Shown piece by piece: positions 51,702 through 59,518 of a DNA stretch of 64,000 bases (position 1 is its first letter; each line of letters begins with the position of its first letter). The DNA comes from Ga0077560 sp046330395. Lineage in GTDB: Bacteria > Actinomycetota > Thermoleophilia > Miltoncostaeales > Miltoncostaeaceae. A program made the translations under genes and the position numbers. The notes beneath the pieces are model-generated. The model worked only from the letters and a program-made list of their open reading frames with translations, was not told the origin of the DNA and ran no database searches. The stretch covers positions 218,542 through 282,541 of the forward strand of contig JAXLSS010000003.1 in NCBI GenBank assembly GCA_046330395.1. The letters run 5' to 3'.

Positions 51702-52121
51702 ATGGCGCCCGTGGCCGACCTCACCGCAACGCGCATCGATCGCTGGCTGTGGGCGGCGCGCTTCGCCAAGACGCGGTCGCTGGCGGCCGAGCTCATCAAC
51801 GGCGGCCGCGTGCACCTCAACGGCGTGCGCGCGAAACCGTCCAAGGACGTCCACGTGGGCGACACCGTCGAGGTCACGGTGGGTGAGCAGGCATTCACCG
51901 TGGTGGTGCGCGGCATCGCCGAGCGCCGCGGGTCGGCAACCGTGGCCCAGCAGCTGTACGAGGAGACCGACGAGAGCCGGGCGTTGCGGGAGCGTCGCGC
52001 CGATCTGCGGCGGATGGCGCCCGCGCCCGGCGCCGGCATGGGGGCGCGCCCCACCAAGCGCGACCGGCGGCGCATCCAGGCCCTGCGTGACCGCCGCGAG
52101 GATCACCCGCACGGCGGCTGA
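51702..52121 (+). CDS. Hsp15-like S4 RNA-binding protein
   Basis: 139 residues. The S4 domain lies at residues 10-75: RIDRWLWAARFAKTRSLAAE, LINGGRVHLNGVRAKPSKDV, GDTVEVTVGEQ. A basic, Arg-rich tail follows (PTKRDRRRIQALRDRRED). This matches the heat-shock protein 15/HslR family, which binds stalled 50S subunits carrying nascent chains. Thermal induction is not visible in sequence. ATG 51702 gives MAPVADLTATRIDRW; a longer reading upstream lacks coding character. It is divergent from the NlpC/P60 gene and ended by a two-way hairpin. Confidence 0.85.
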   Translation: MAPVADLTATRIDRWLWAARFAKTRSLAAELINGGRVHLNGVRAKPSKDVHVGDTVEVTVGEQAFTVVVRGIAERRGSATVAQQLYEETDESRALRERRADLRRMAPAPGAGMGARPTKRDRRRIQALRDRREDHPHGG

Positions 52122-52125
52122 GGCC

Positions 52126-52145
52126 GTGCCCGCGGCGGCGGGCAC
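52126..52145. terminator. 8-bp two-way hairpin
   Basis: GTGCCCGC and GCGGGCAC flank GGCG. It lies between the convergent ends of the S4 gene and the secreted adhesin-like gene. Confidence 0.6.
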
Positions 52146-52166
52146 TGCGCTCGATTCCGTTTCAGA

Positions 52167-53138
52167 TCAGCCGGCCACGCTGACGCCCCGCGGACCGGGG
52201 ATGCCGGGGCGAACCGCGGTGCGCGCCGTGGCCACCAGCGTCTTGGCGCACCTGGCGTGCACGGTGAGCCGGTGGGCGGCGCGGCCGTGGCGGGCGCGGT
52301 TGACGCGCAGGGTGATCCAGACGGTGCGCGACCCGTTGTTGGGCAGAGCGCTCCAGGTGAGCCGCACAACGCCGCGGCGCACGTGGGCGCCCCGGGGGAG
52401 CCGTTTGGCCAGCGTGGTGCCCACCGGCACGCGGTAGGTGCCCACCAGGGTGGTGGCCGTGATGTCGGCGGAGGTGTTGCGCACCGTCAGGCCCACGCGG
52501 ATCCTGCGGCCGGCCTTCACGCGGTGGGGTGCGGAGATCGCCGCGTGCAGCGCGGGCACGGGGCACTGGTCCACCACCACGGGCGGTGTCTGCACCACGG
52601 GCGCCACGGTGGGCGGCGGGGGCGACGGGGGCGGAGCGCAGTTCACCATCACCCCCGCGGTGGCCGTGTTGTTGGCCGTGTTGACGTCCACCAGCGGCGT
52701 GGGCGTGTCCTTGGGGTTCACCACGCTCACGGTGGCGATGTTGGTGATGCCGTCGCAGTTGTTGGTGGTGACCGCGCTGGTACCGGTGAACGTGATCTGC
52801 TGCTTGGGCAGCAGTTCCTTGAGGTTGGTGGACTGCGTGGTGAGCGGAGTGGTGGGATCGTCCACCGACAGCTGGTTGAGCGACACGGGTACCGTGCCGA
52901 CGTTGGTCACCGTGACGGTCCAGGTGACGGTGTCACCGGGGGTCACCTGGGCGGCGCTGGGCGTCTTGGCGATGGCCAGGTCCACCCCTTCAGGCTTGGG
53001 CTGCTTGGTGGGCGGGGGGGTGTCCTTCGGGTTGCCCGCCAGCGCCGGTGCGGCGAGCATCAGTGAGGCGGCGCATCCCGCGGCCAACGCCCGCAACCAG
53101 CCGGTCCCGCGCTGCCCTCGGTCCAGTCGACTCACCAT
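52167..53138 (-). CDS. Secreted protein with DUF11/CARDB-like beta domains
   Basis: 323 residues. Signal peptide WLRALAAGCAASLMLAAPAL followed by AGNP. A DUF11-like domain follows (VDLAIAKTPSAAQVTPGDTV, TWTVTVTNVGTVPVSLNQLS, NCDGITNIATVSV), then a Pro-rich linker (CAPPPSPPPPTVAP). A second beta domain has RRIRVGLTVRNTSADITATT and SRTVWITLRVNRARHGRAAH. It is a surface or secreted structural protein without enzyme motifs. ATG 53138 has GAGAGGAA upstream. A promoter-like TTGCGT with TAGGAA 17 bases on lies in the 128-base gap before it, but it is weak. Confidence 0.75.
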   Translation of the reverse strand: MVSRLDRGQRGTGWLRALAAGCAASLMLAAPALAGNPKDTPPPTKQPKPEGVDLAIAKTPSAAQVTPGDTVTWTVTVTNVGTVPVSLNQLSVDDPTTPLTTQSTNLKELLPKQQITFTGTSAVTTNNCDGITNIATVSVVNPKDTPTPLVDVNTANNTATAGVMVNCAPPPSPPPPTVAPVVQTPPVVVDQCPVPALHAAISAPHRVKAGRRIRVGLTVRNTSADITATTLVGTYRVPVGTTLAKRLPRGAHVRRGVVRLTWSALPNNGSRTVWITLRVNRARHGRAAHRLTVHARCAKTLVATARTAVRPGIPGPRGVSVAG

Positions 53139-53266
53139 CGTTCCTCTCGGTAGGCGGCACCCGGCGCGGACTTGCCAAAAACGCCGACAGAACGTCGCAA
53201 TTCCTACAGTTTCCCGCCTCCCCACGCAACCACTTCACTCACAAGGGTTGCGCAATTTGCAGCACC

Positions 53267-54298
53267 TCACGCGGGGGGAACATGCGCCAGCCGGAGGCCT
53301 CCGCGATGACCGTCACCCGTGGTGTGCCGCAGCGCGGGGACCAGCTCCACGCTCACCAGCCCGGCGTGTTGCGTGACGGCGTCCACGGCGTCCCACACCG
53401 TGCCGACGTCGTCTGGGCGCGTCAGCACGGCGGTGAGCGTCGGCGTGGCCCGCTGCAGCGCGAACAGCCGGTCGCCATGGGGCGCGCCGTGATGGGAGAA
53501 CCCCCAGACGCCCCGCAGGCAGGTTGCGCCGTCGGCCCCGGTCATGCGCAGGCGCCGGATCAGCGCGTCATGCAGCGGCGCACCGTGATGCCGGTCGCGG
53601 TCGCCGGCCAGCACCACGAACCGCTGCCACACGCCCAGCCCGCGGTCGTCGCCGTGGGGCCGGGCGGGGGGCTCCGCGCGGGTCACCCCGTCGCGCTTCA
53701 GCACGTGGACGTCCTCCAGGGTTACCACCCCGACGTCCGCCGGCAGCCGGGCGCACGCATCCAGGATCTCCCCGACGCCTCCCATCGCGATCACCATGCT
53801 GGGCACGCCCCGTGCGGGGGCCATCAGCCGGGCGCGCGCCCGCCGGCCGTGCAGCACGCCGTCCAGGCCCGCCAGCACGATCGCGCCGTCCAGCCCCGCG
53901 TCGCGCAGCACCTGGGTCACCGCAAGGCCCCCGTGCGCGAGGTAGACCGTCAGCTTGAGCGACCCGCCGGCGTGTGGCGGCGGCCGGTCGGCGGTGCGCA
54001 CCCGTTCCAGCGCGATGAGCCCCCCGGGGATCCGGTCGGCCAGTTCGTGTGCCAGGGCGTCCACCGTCGCGGCCAGCCCGACGCCGATGTTCACCATCGG
54101 CAGGTCCTCGGACAGCGTCAGCACGCGGTCGGTGTGCAGGTGGTGCTTGGCGCCGAAGCCGCTGACGCCCCGCACCAGGATCGCCGCGGGGAGCCCCGCC
54201 GCCTGCATGGCGTCGGTGACGGTCTCGCACACGGGCCGCCCGTCCAGCATGTCCCGCTCACCGCTGAACACGCTCAGCTTGAGGTGCCCGTCGCTCAC
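53267..54298 (-). CDS. Triple-DUF190 protein of the fluoride-exporter operon
   Basis: 343 residues containing three successive DUF190 (GlnB-like ferredoxin-fold) units. Unit 1 has GHLKLSVFSGERDMLDGRPV and ILVRGVSGFGAKHHLHTDRV; unit 2 has GSLKLTVYLAHGGLAVTQVL and IVLAGLDGVLHGRRARARLM; unit 3 has RFVVLAGDRDRHHGAPLHDA and CLRGVWGFSHHGAPHGDRLF. Single-domain DUF190 proteins often sit beside crcB; a three-unit fusion would mimic a PII-like trimer in one chain. It is thought to assist or sense fluoride export, but the function is unproven. GTG 54298 overlaps the crcB stop (GTGA). It is the last gene of a four-gene overlapping operon. Confidence 0.8.
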   Translation of the reverse strand: MSDGHLKLSVFSGERDMLDGRPVCETVTDAMQAAGLPAAILVRGVSGFGAKHHLHTDRVLTLSEDLPMVNIGVGLAATVDALAHELADRIPGGLIALERVRTADRPPPHAGGSLKLTVYLAHGGLAVTQVLRDAGLDGAIVLAGLDGVLHGRRARARLMAPARGVPSMVIAMGGVGEILDACARLPADVGVVTLEDVHVLKRDGVTRAEPPARPHGDDRGLGVWQRFVVLAGDRDRHHGAPLHDALIRRLRMTGADGATCLRGVWGFSHHGAPHGDRLFALQRATPTLTAVLTRPDDVGTVWDAVDAVTQHAGLVSVELVPALRHTTGDGHRGGLRLAHVPPA

Positions 54299-54666
54299 CA
54301 CAACCACGCACCCAGCGCCCACCCGCCCCCTGCCGCCGCCAACCCCAGCGCAGCGCTCAGCAGCACGTTGGTCAGCGGGCGGATCCCGCCGGCGTCCTCG
54401 CCCAGGCGGTGGGTCTCGAACATCCAGGTGGAGAAGGTGGTGAACGAGCCCAGGAAGGCGCCACCCATCAGGAACCGGGGGTCGTGCGCGGTGCCGGCGC
54501 CCACGATGACGCCCAGGGCCAGGCTGCCCAACGTGTTGACGGTGAGCGTGCCCAGCGGCAGCGGGGCGCCGCTGCGCCGCGACACCGCCGCGTCCAGTTG
54601 GTACCGGGCCACGGCGCCCAGCGCCCCGATCACCGCCACCAGGCTCCACAGCAGTGACCCGTTCAC
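54295..54666 (-). CDS. crcB: Fluoride channel CrcB/FluC, subunit A
   Basis: 123 residues with four membrane helices. VAVIGALGAVARYQLDAAVS starts the first, LGTLTVNTLGSLALGVIVGA holds the conserved Asn, and GGAFLGSFTTFSTWMFETHR holds the TTFST Phe-box motif that lines the fluoride path. It exports fluoride by dual-topology dimers; tandem copies usually form a heterodimer of fixed opposite orientation. GTG 54666 overlaps the stop of the other copy (GTGA). No fluoride riboswitch is visible upstream of the operon. Confidence 0.9.
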   Translation of the reverse strand: MNGSLLWSLVAVIGALGAVARYQLDAAVSRRSGAPLPLGTLTVNTLGSLALGVIVGAGTAHDPRFLMGGAFLGSFTTFSTWMFETHRLGEDAGGIRPLTNVLLSAALGLAAAGGGWALGAWLW

Positions 54667-55058
54667 GTGAGGTGCGCCCGCGGATGCCGCACGGCGGCGG
54701 TGGCCAGCCAGGCGATGACCAGCCCGGCTGCGATGCTGCCCGCGTAGTAGGCGACCGCCAGCCCGTGGTGGTGGTCCCGCCAGAGGGTGATGGCCTCCAC
54801 CTGCAGCGTGGAGAAGGTGGTGAGGGCGCCGCACACGCCGGTGCCCCAGAAGGGGCGCAGGTGGGTGCTGGGCGGGATCCGCTCCAGCAGGCGCGTGGCC
54901 ACGAAGGCCAGCAGCGCGGTGCCCGCGATGTTGGCGATGAAGGTGGCCCACGGCCAGTGCCCGGCCCGCACCGGCCACATGTGGGCCATGAGCAGCCGCA
55001 GCTCGGCGCCCACCGCGCCGCCGGCCGCGATGGAGACCTGGATGGGCGCGCCGCGCAT
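54663..55058 (-). CDS. crcB: Fluoride channel CrcB/FluC, subunit B
   Basis: 131 residues and four helices. The pattern is the same as the adjacent copy: VSIAAGGAVGAELRLLMAHM, FIANIAGTALLAFVATRL (Asn) and GVCGALTTFSTLQVEAITLW (TTFST). The loops carry different charges from the other copy, as expected for a heterodimer with each subunit in one orientation. ATG 55058 overlaps the stop of the epimerase gene (TGATG). Confidence 0.9.
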   Translation of the reverse strand: MRGAPIQVSIAAGGAVGAELRLLMAHMWPVRAGHWPWATFIANIAGTALLAFVATRLLERIPPSTHLRPFWGTGVCGALTTFSTLQVEAITLWRDHHHGLAVAYYAGSIAAGLVIAWLATAAVRHPRAHLT

Positions 55059-55861
55059 CAGCCCGCACCGGCCCCGGCCAGACCCTCGCCCACCTTCCGG
55101 CAGCGGATGCCGAGCGCCTCGGCCCGACGGGAGTCCAGCACCACCCGGCCGGGCCGCGTCCCGCCGGCTCCGGAGCCGGAGCCCAGCACCGACGCGTCGC
55201 CGCCCATCCATCGCGCGCAGCGCCGCGCGAACTCCGCCCGGTCGAGGGGCTCGGGGCCCGCCACGTGCAGGGGGCCGCGCACCTCGCGGCGGCGCACCAG
55301 CTCCAGCACCGCCGCCGCCACGTCACCGGCGTGGGTGAAGCTGCGCACCTCGTCGTGGAAGAAGGTGAACGACGCGGGATCCTCCAGGGCGCGCGCCACC
55401 GCCTCCTGCGCCGGGGCCCGGTGCGCGGTGCCGTACAGGATGGAGGTGCGGATCATCACGGCCCCCGGATGTTCGGTCATCACCACCTCCTCCGCCCGCG
55501 CCTTCGCCCGGCCGTACTCGTGCAGCGGGGCGGGCGGGTCCTCCTCGGAGTAGGGGGTGTCACGCCCCGGGAACACCAGATCGGTGGACAGGTGCACCAA
55601 CCGGGCGCCGGCGGCGCGGGCGGCGCGCGCCACGTTGCCGGCTCCGTCCACGATCCCCGGCGTGTCGTGCATGCGGTAGGCCAGGTGCACCACGGCATCT
55701 GGTCGCACCTCGGCCACGGCGGCATCGACGCGCCCCTGGTGGGTCACGTCCATCTCCGCCGACGACGGGGCGTGCACCACCCAGCCGCCCGCCCCGGCCA
55801 ACGGCAGCAGATGCCGTCCCAGGAAGCCGGCACCGCCCGTGACCAGCAGGATGCGCCCCAT
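55058..55861 (-). CDS. NAD-dependent epimerase/dehydratase (dTDP-4-dehydrorhamnose reductase-like)
   Basis: 267 residues. The Rossmann start is LLVTGGAGFLGRHLLPLAGA. LVHLSTDLVFPGRDTPYSEE follows, and the catalytic Tyr-X3-Lys lies in HEYGRAKARAEEVV. MIRTSILYGTAHRAPAQEAV and LHVAGPEPLDRAEFARRCAR are typical of RmlD-type extended short-chain dehydrogenases. RmlD reduces dTDP-4-keto-rhamnose, but no rml genes are nearby, so the substrate is open. It heads the unit with the two crcB genes and the DUF190 protein by start/stop overlap, an unexpected companion for fluoride export. Confidence 0.75.
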   Translation of the reverse strand: MGRILLVTGGAGFLGRHLLPLAGAGGWVVHAPSSAEMDVTHQGRVDAAVAEVRPDAVVHLAYRMHDTPGIVDGAGNVARAARAAGARLVHLSTDLVFPGRDTPYSEEDPPAPLHEYGRAKARAEEVVMTEHPGAVMIRTSILYGTAHRAPAQEAVARALEDPASFTFFHDEVRSFTHAGDVAAAVLELVRRREVRGPLHVAGPEPLDRAEFARRCARWMGGDASVLGSGSGAGGTRPGRVVLDSRRAEALGIRCRKVGEGLAGAGAG

Positions 55862-56018
55862 TGCGGTGGGAGGATAGGGAGCGCTCCGCGTGTCCGGTCA
55901 CCGCGCGCGTCCCGGCGCGGGCACACCCGTGGGTGGCCCCGTATTCCCCGCGGTTGACAGGACCCCCGGCCGCGGGTGGACTTCGTCGGCACCCCCCCTC
56001 GCGAAGGAAGGCCACCGC

Positions 56019-57050
56019 ATGTCCGACCAGCCCGCCCCGTCCGCCGCCCAGGTGCCCGACGTGCCCGTGCTGCAGGCGCTGGGCAACCGCCGCAGCATCC
56101 GCTACTTCGACCCCGACCGCACGGTCGAGCGCTGGAAGATCGAGACCATGCTGCAGGCGGCGCGCCTCTCGTCGTGCCAGGGCAACATCAACGCCACCGA
56201 GGCCGTGATCGTCCAGAAAGACCGGTGCGACATCTGGGACGACATCGAGGAGTGCGTCTCGGGGTTCAACGTGCAGGTGATCAACCAGGCGTCGCACCTC
56301 ATCCTGTGGCTCACCAACATCAACGCCTGGTACGGGCGGGCCATCGACGGCATCTCCACGGTGTCCCTGGCCGGCGCGGCGGCCAAGTACCACGGCTGGA
56401 ACTACGAGTTCTCGATGACCCAGACGCTGCCGCGGCTGATGAGCTTCCCGGTGGAGCGCACCGAGATCCTGCTGCGGTTCGAGAGCGGCCAGGCGGTGGC
56501 CAACGCCATCACCGCCGGCGTGGGGCTGGGCGTGGGCAACATCCTGGTGGCCTTCGGGCGCAAGCCCGGCGGTGTGGAGAAGGCGCTGGGCCTGCCGCCC
56601 AACTACCGGTTCACCTGGGGGCACGCGGTGGGCTACCCGCTGGAGCAGGCCAACGCCGGCGGCCAGCGGCCCCGTTTGCGGATGGAGGCGCTGTTCCACG
56701 AGAACGCCTTCGGCACGCCGTTCCGCAGCGACCCGGCCACCGTGGAGCTGCTGAAGGCCAAGGGCCTCATCCAGGAGCAGGCGCCCATCCCGGGCCGGTT
56801 CGAGGAGATGGACGCCATCGCCGACCGCTTCGGCCGCGACAGCGGGGTGATCTCGTTCCCCGCGCGTGAGATCCAGCGCCTCATGGCGGACGAGGACTGG
56901 GACTTCGGCCCCAACATCCGCGAGCGCGCCAAATGGCTGGTGGAGAACGAGGACCTGCCGGAGTACCCGGAGGAGATGCGCCAGGTGTTCTCCAAGCTGC
57001 TGTCCGACCACGGCATCGACACCGCCAAGTTCCTGCCCCCGGAGGCCTGA
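56019..57050 (+). CDS. Nitroreductase-family flavoprotein
   Basis: 343 residues, longer than the usual 200. NRRSIRYFDPDRTVERWKIE and ARLSSCQGNINATEAVIV form the FMN-binding start. NAITAGVGLGVGNILVAFGR follows and LGLPPNYRFTWGHAVGYPLE is the C-terminal FMN motif region. About 110 residues beyond that are unassigned, rich in charged helices (IRERAKWLVENEDLPEYPEE). It is probably an NAD(P)H-dependent reductase, but the substrate is unknown. ATG 56019 has AAGGAAGG upstream. It leads a unit with a MenB/BadI-like hydratase and an acyl-CoA ligase, so reduction of a CoA thioester intermediate is a reasonable guess. Confidence 0.75.
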   Translation: MSDQPAPSAAQVPDVPVLQALGNRRSIRYFDPDRTVERWKIETMLQAARLSSCQGNINATEAVIVQKDRCDIWDDIEECVSGFNVQVINQASHLILWLTNINAWYGRAIDGISTVSLAGAAAKYHGWNYEFSMTQTLPRLMSFPVERTEILLRFESGQAVANAITAGVGLGVGNILVAFGRKPGGVEKALGLPPNYRFTWGHAVGYPLEQANAGGQRPRLRMEALFHENAFGTPFRSDPATVELLKAKGLIQEQAPIPGRFEEMDAIADRFGRDSGVISFPAREIQRLMADEDWDFGPNIRERAKWLVENEDLPEYPEEMRQVFSKLLSDHGIDTAKFLPPEA

Positions 57051-57056
57051 TCCACC

Positions 57057-57878
57057 GTGACGCGGGACTACGAGGACATCCTGTTCCGGCGGGACGGGGC
57101 GCGCGTGACCATCACCATCAACCGCCCCGACCGGCTCAACGCCTTCCGGGGCCGCACGATCCTGGATCTCATCGACGCCTTCGAGTACTGCGCCGATGAC
57201 GAGGGCGTGGGGGTGATCGTGCTCACCGGCGCCGGCGACCGGGCCTTCTGCGTGGGGGGCGACGTGCAGGACCCCACCGACTCGATGGCCCGCAAGCGCG
57301 CGGGCCACCACCTGGCCGACCGGCTGGCAGCGGCGATGCGCAACAACGGCAAGCCCATCATCGCCCGCGTGAAGGGCTACTGCATCGGTGGCGGCAACGA
57401 GCTCAACATGGTGTGCGACCTCACCGTCAGCGGTGAGTCGGGCCGGTTCGGGCAGGCGGGCCCCAAGATCGGCATGGCCCCGCTGTGGTGGGGGTGTCAG
57501 TACATCCCCATGGTCACCGGCGAGAAGAAGGCCCGTGAGGTGCTGTTCCTGGTGCGCCAGTACACGGCCCACCAGGCCCTGGAGATGGGGCTGGTGAACA
57601 CGGTGGTGCCCGACGACGAGCTGGACGCCGAGGTGGACCGCTGGTGCGAGGAGATCCTGCGGATGTCGCCGCAGGGGCTGCGCCTGGCCAAGATCGCCCT
57701 CAACGCGGCATCCGACTCATTGCACAGCTCGGTGCAGCACGGGTACGAGCTGATGGCGCTCAACCACATCCACGGGCCGGAGCCCAAGGAGGGCATCGCC
57801 GCCTTCCAGAACCGGCGCATGCCTGACTGGCGGCCGTTCCGTGACGGTGCCGGCATCGACCCGGCCTCCGGCGCATGA
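57057..57878 (+). CDS. Enoyl-CoA hydratase family, MenB/BadI-like
   Basis: 273 residues. The crotonase oxyanion loops are GAGDRAFCVGGDVQD and KGYCIGGGNELNMVCDLTVS. FGQAGPKIGMAPLWWGCQYI, EVLFLVRQYTAHQALEMGLV and NTVVPDDELDAEVDRWCEEI closely follow the MenB (dihydroxynaphthoyl-CoA synthase) and BadI (ketocyclohexane-carboxyl-CoA hydrolase) patterns, enzymes that close or open rings by Dieckmann-type chemistry. No other menaquinone genes are nearby, so a ring-opening or other catabolic role is as likely. The GTG start is six bases after the nitroreductase stop. The stop overlaps the ligase ATG (ATGA). Confidence 0.8.
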   Translation: MTRDYEDILFRRDGARVTITINRPDRLNAFRGRTILDLIDAFEYCADDEGVGVIVLTGAGDRAFCVGGDVQDPTDSMARKRAGHHLADRLAAAMRNNGKPIIARVKGYCIGGGNELNMVCDLTVSGESGRFGQAGPKIGMAPLWWGCQYIPMVTGEKKAREVLFLVRQYTAHQALEMGLVNTVVPDDELDAEVDRWCEEILRMSPQGLRLAKIALNAASDSLHSSVQHGYELMALNHIHGPEPKEGIAAFQNRRMPDWRPFRDGAGIDPASGA

Positions 57879-59518
57879 GCGACTGGACCGACTGGTATCT
57901 GCGGGAGGACCCCACCACCTGGGTGCTCCCGCGGCTGCTGGCCGAGCGCGCCGAGCGACACCCGGACCGCCCGTACGCCCGGTTCGCCGATGGTGACTGG
58001 CGCACCTACGGCCAGACCCACCAGCAGGCCACCCGCATCGCCAACGGGTTGATCCGCCGTGACGTGGACCACGGCGCGTCGGTCAGCGTGATGCTGCCCA
58101 ACTGCGAGGAGTTCATCCCGGTGTGGTTCGGCATCCTCACCGCCGGTGCGGTGATGAGCCCCATCAACACCGCCTACCGGGGCGAGTTCCTCACCTGGTG
58201 CATCAACCTGGTGGAGGCCCGCCTGCTGATCATCAGCGACCGGTTCCTGGATCGTCTGGAGGAGGTGCGCGACCAGCTGCCCCTGCTGCAGCGCGTGGTG
58301 GTGGTGCCCCATGACGGCACCGCGGTGACCCCCGACCGCACCTGGGCGCGGGAGTCGCTGGAGGCGCTGATGGACGCGCCCGACACCCCGCCGCCCGTGG
58401 CGCACGCCTGGACCGACGACGCCCGCATCATGTTCACCTCGGGCACCACGGGACGCAGCAAGGGCGTCATCAAGCAGCACGCCGCCGACTACTTCAGCGC
58501 CCGCAGCGCCCTGGCGTCGGCCATGGTGCGGCGTGGCGTGGAGCTGGACGGGCTGGCGGACGAGGTGTACTTCACCTGCCTGCCGCAGTTCCACTCCAAC
58601 CCGCAGGTGCTCTGCGCGTACCCGGCCCTTCTGGCGGGCGCGCGAGTGGCGGTGGCGGAGCGATTCTCGGGCACGCGGTTCTGGCAGCAGGCCATCGATG
58701 CGGAGGCCACCACGTTCAACGGCATCGGCGCGATGCTGTACTTCCTGTGGAACCAGCCGCCGTCGGAGCTGGACCGTGCCCACCGGGTGCACACGGTCAG
58801 CGCGGCGCCGGCGCCCACGGACATCTACCACGAGTTCGAGGAGCGCTTCGGCGTGCGCCTGGCCGAGGGCTACGGCCTCACCGAGACCGGCGTGGCCACC
58901 CTGATGGACCCCACCCGTCCCACCCGCCTGGGCTCGTGCGGCGTGGCCAACCCCGGGTATGAGGTCACCATCGTGGAGCCGGGGACCGACCTGCCCCTGC
59001 CGCCGGACACCCCCGGCGAGATCGTGGTGGACCAGAAGATCCCGAACATCATCATGCGGGCCTACTACGGCATGCCCGAGAAGACGGCCGAGGACTTCCG
59101 CAACCTCAAACTGCACACCGGCGACCTGGGGCGCATGGACGCAGACGGCTACGTCTACTTCATGGACCGCCTCAAGGACTACATCCGCCGGCGCGGCGAG
59201 AACATCAGCAGCATGGAGCTGGAACGCCAGGTGGAGGCGCACCCGGCCATCCGGCGGGCCGTGGCGCTGGGGGTGCCGGCCGGCGAGGGCGTGGGCGCCG
59301 AGGACGAGATCCTCCTGGTGTGCATCCCCGAGGGTGAGGCGCCCGACCACGGGGCGTTCGTGGAGTGGATGTCCGAGCGCCTGCCGCACTTCATGCTGCC
59401 GCGCTACATCCGGTTCGTGGCCGAGTTCCCTATGACGCCCACCGAGCGCGTCAAGAAGACCACTCTGCGCGAGCAGGGCATCACCCCGGACACATACGAC
59501 CGGGGAACGGGCCGGTGA
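57875..59518 (+). CDS. AMP-forming acyl-CoA ligase
   Basis: 547 residues. The ATP loop is IMFTSGTTGRSKGVIKQH. LAEGYGLTETGVATLMD is the adenylate motif. KLHTGDLGRMDADGYVYFMD and RLKDYIRRRGENISSMELER form the hinge, and TPTERVKKTTLREQG carries the C-terminal catalytic Lys region. It is closest by pattern to carnitine/crotonobetaine-CoA ligase (CaiC) and related broad acid ligases. It activates a carboxylic acid with ATP and CoA for the adjacent crotonase. ATG 57875 overlaps the upstream stop; its own stop overlaps the GH18 start (GTGA). Confidence 0.88.
   Translation: MSDWTDWYLREDPTTWVLPRLLAERAERHPDRPYARFADGDWRTYGQTHQQATRIANGLIRRDVDHGASVSVMLPNCEEFIPVWFGILTAGAVMSPINTAYRGEFLTWCINLVEARLLIISDRFLDRLEEVRDQLPLLQRVVVVPHDGTAVTPDRTWARESLEALMDAPDTPPPVAHAWTDDARIMFTSGTTGRSKGVIKQHAADYFSARSALASAMVRRGVELDGLADEVYFTCLPQFHSNPQVLCAYPALLAGARVAVAERFSGTRFWQQAIDAEATTFNGIGAMLYFLWNQPPSELDRAHRVHTVSAAPAPTDIYHEFEERFGVRLAEGYGLTETGVATLMDPTRPTRLGSCGVANPGYEVTIVEPGTDLPLPPDTPGEIVVDQKIPNIIMRAYYGMPEKTAEDFRNLKLHTGDLGRMDADGYVYFMDRLKDYIRRRGENISSMELERQVEAHPAIRRAVALGVPAGEGVGAEDEILLVCIPEGEAPDHGAFVEWMSERLPHFMLPRYIRFVAEFPMTPTERVKKTTLREQGITPDTYDRGTGR

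Noticed and set aside
55862..56018. Fluoride riboswitch ahead of the crcB operon
   Set aside because: The GATG...TCGCC aptamer core is absent from the upstream region on the minus strand.
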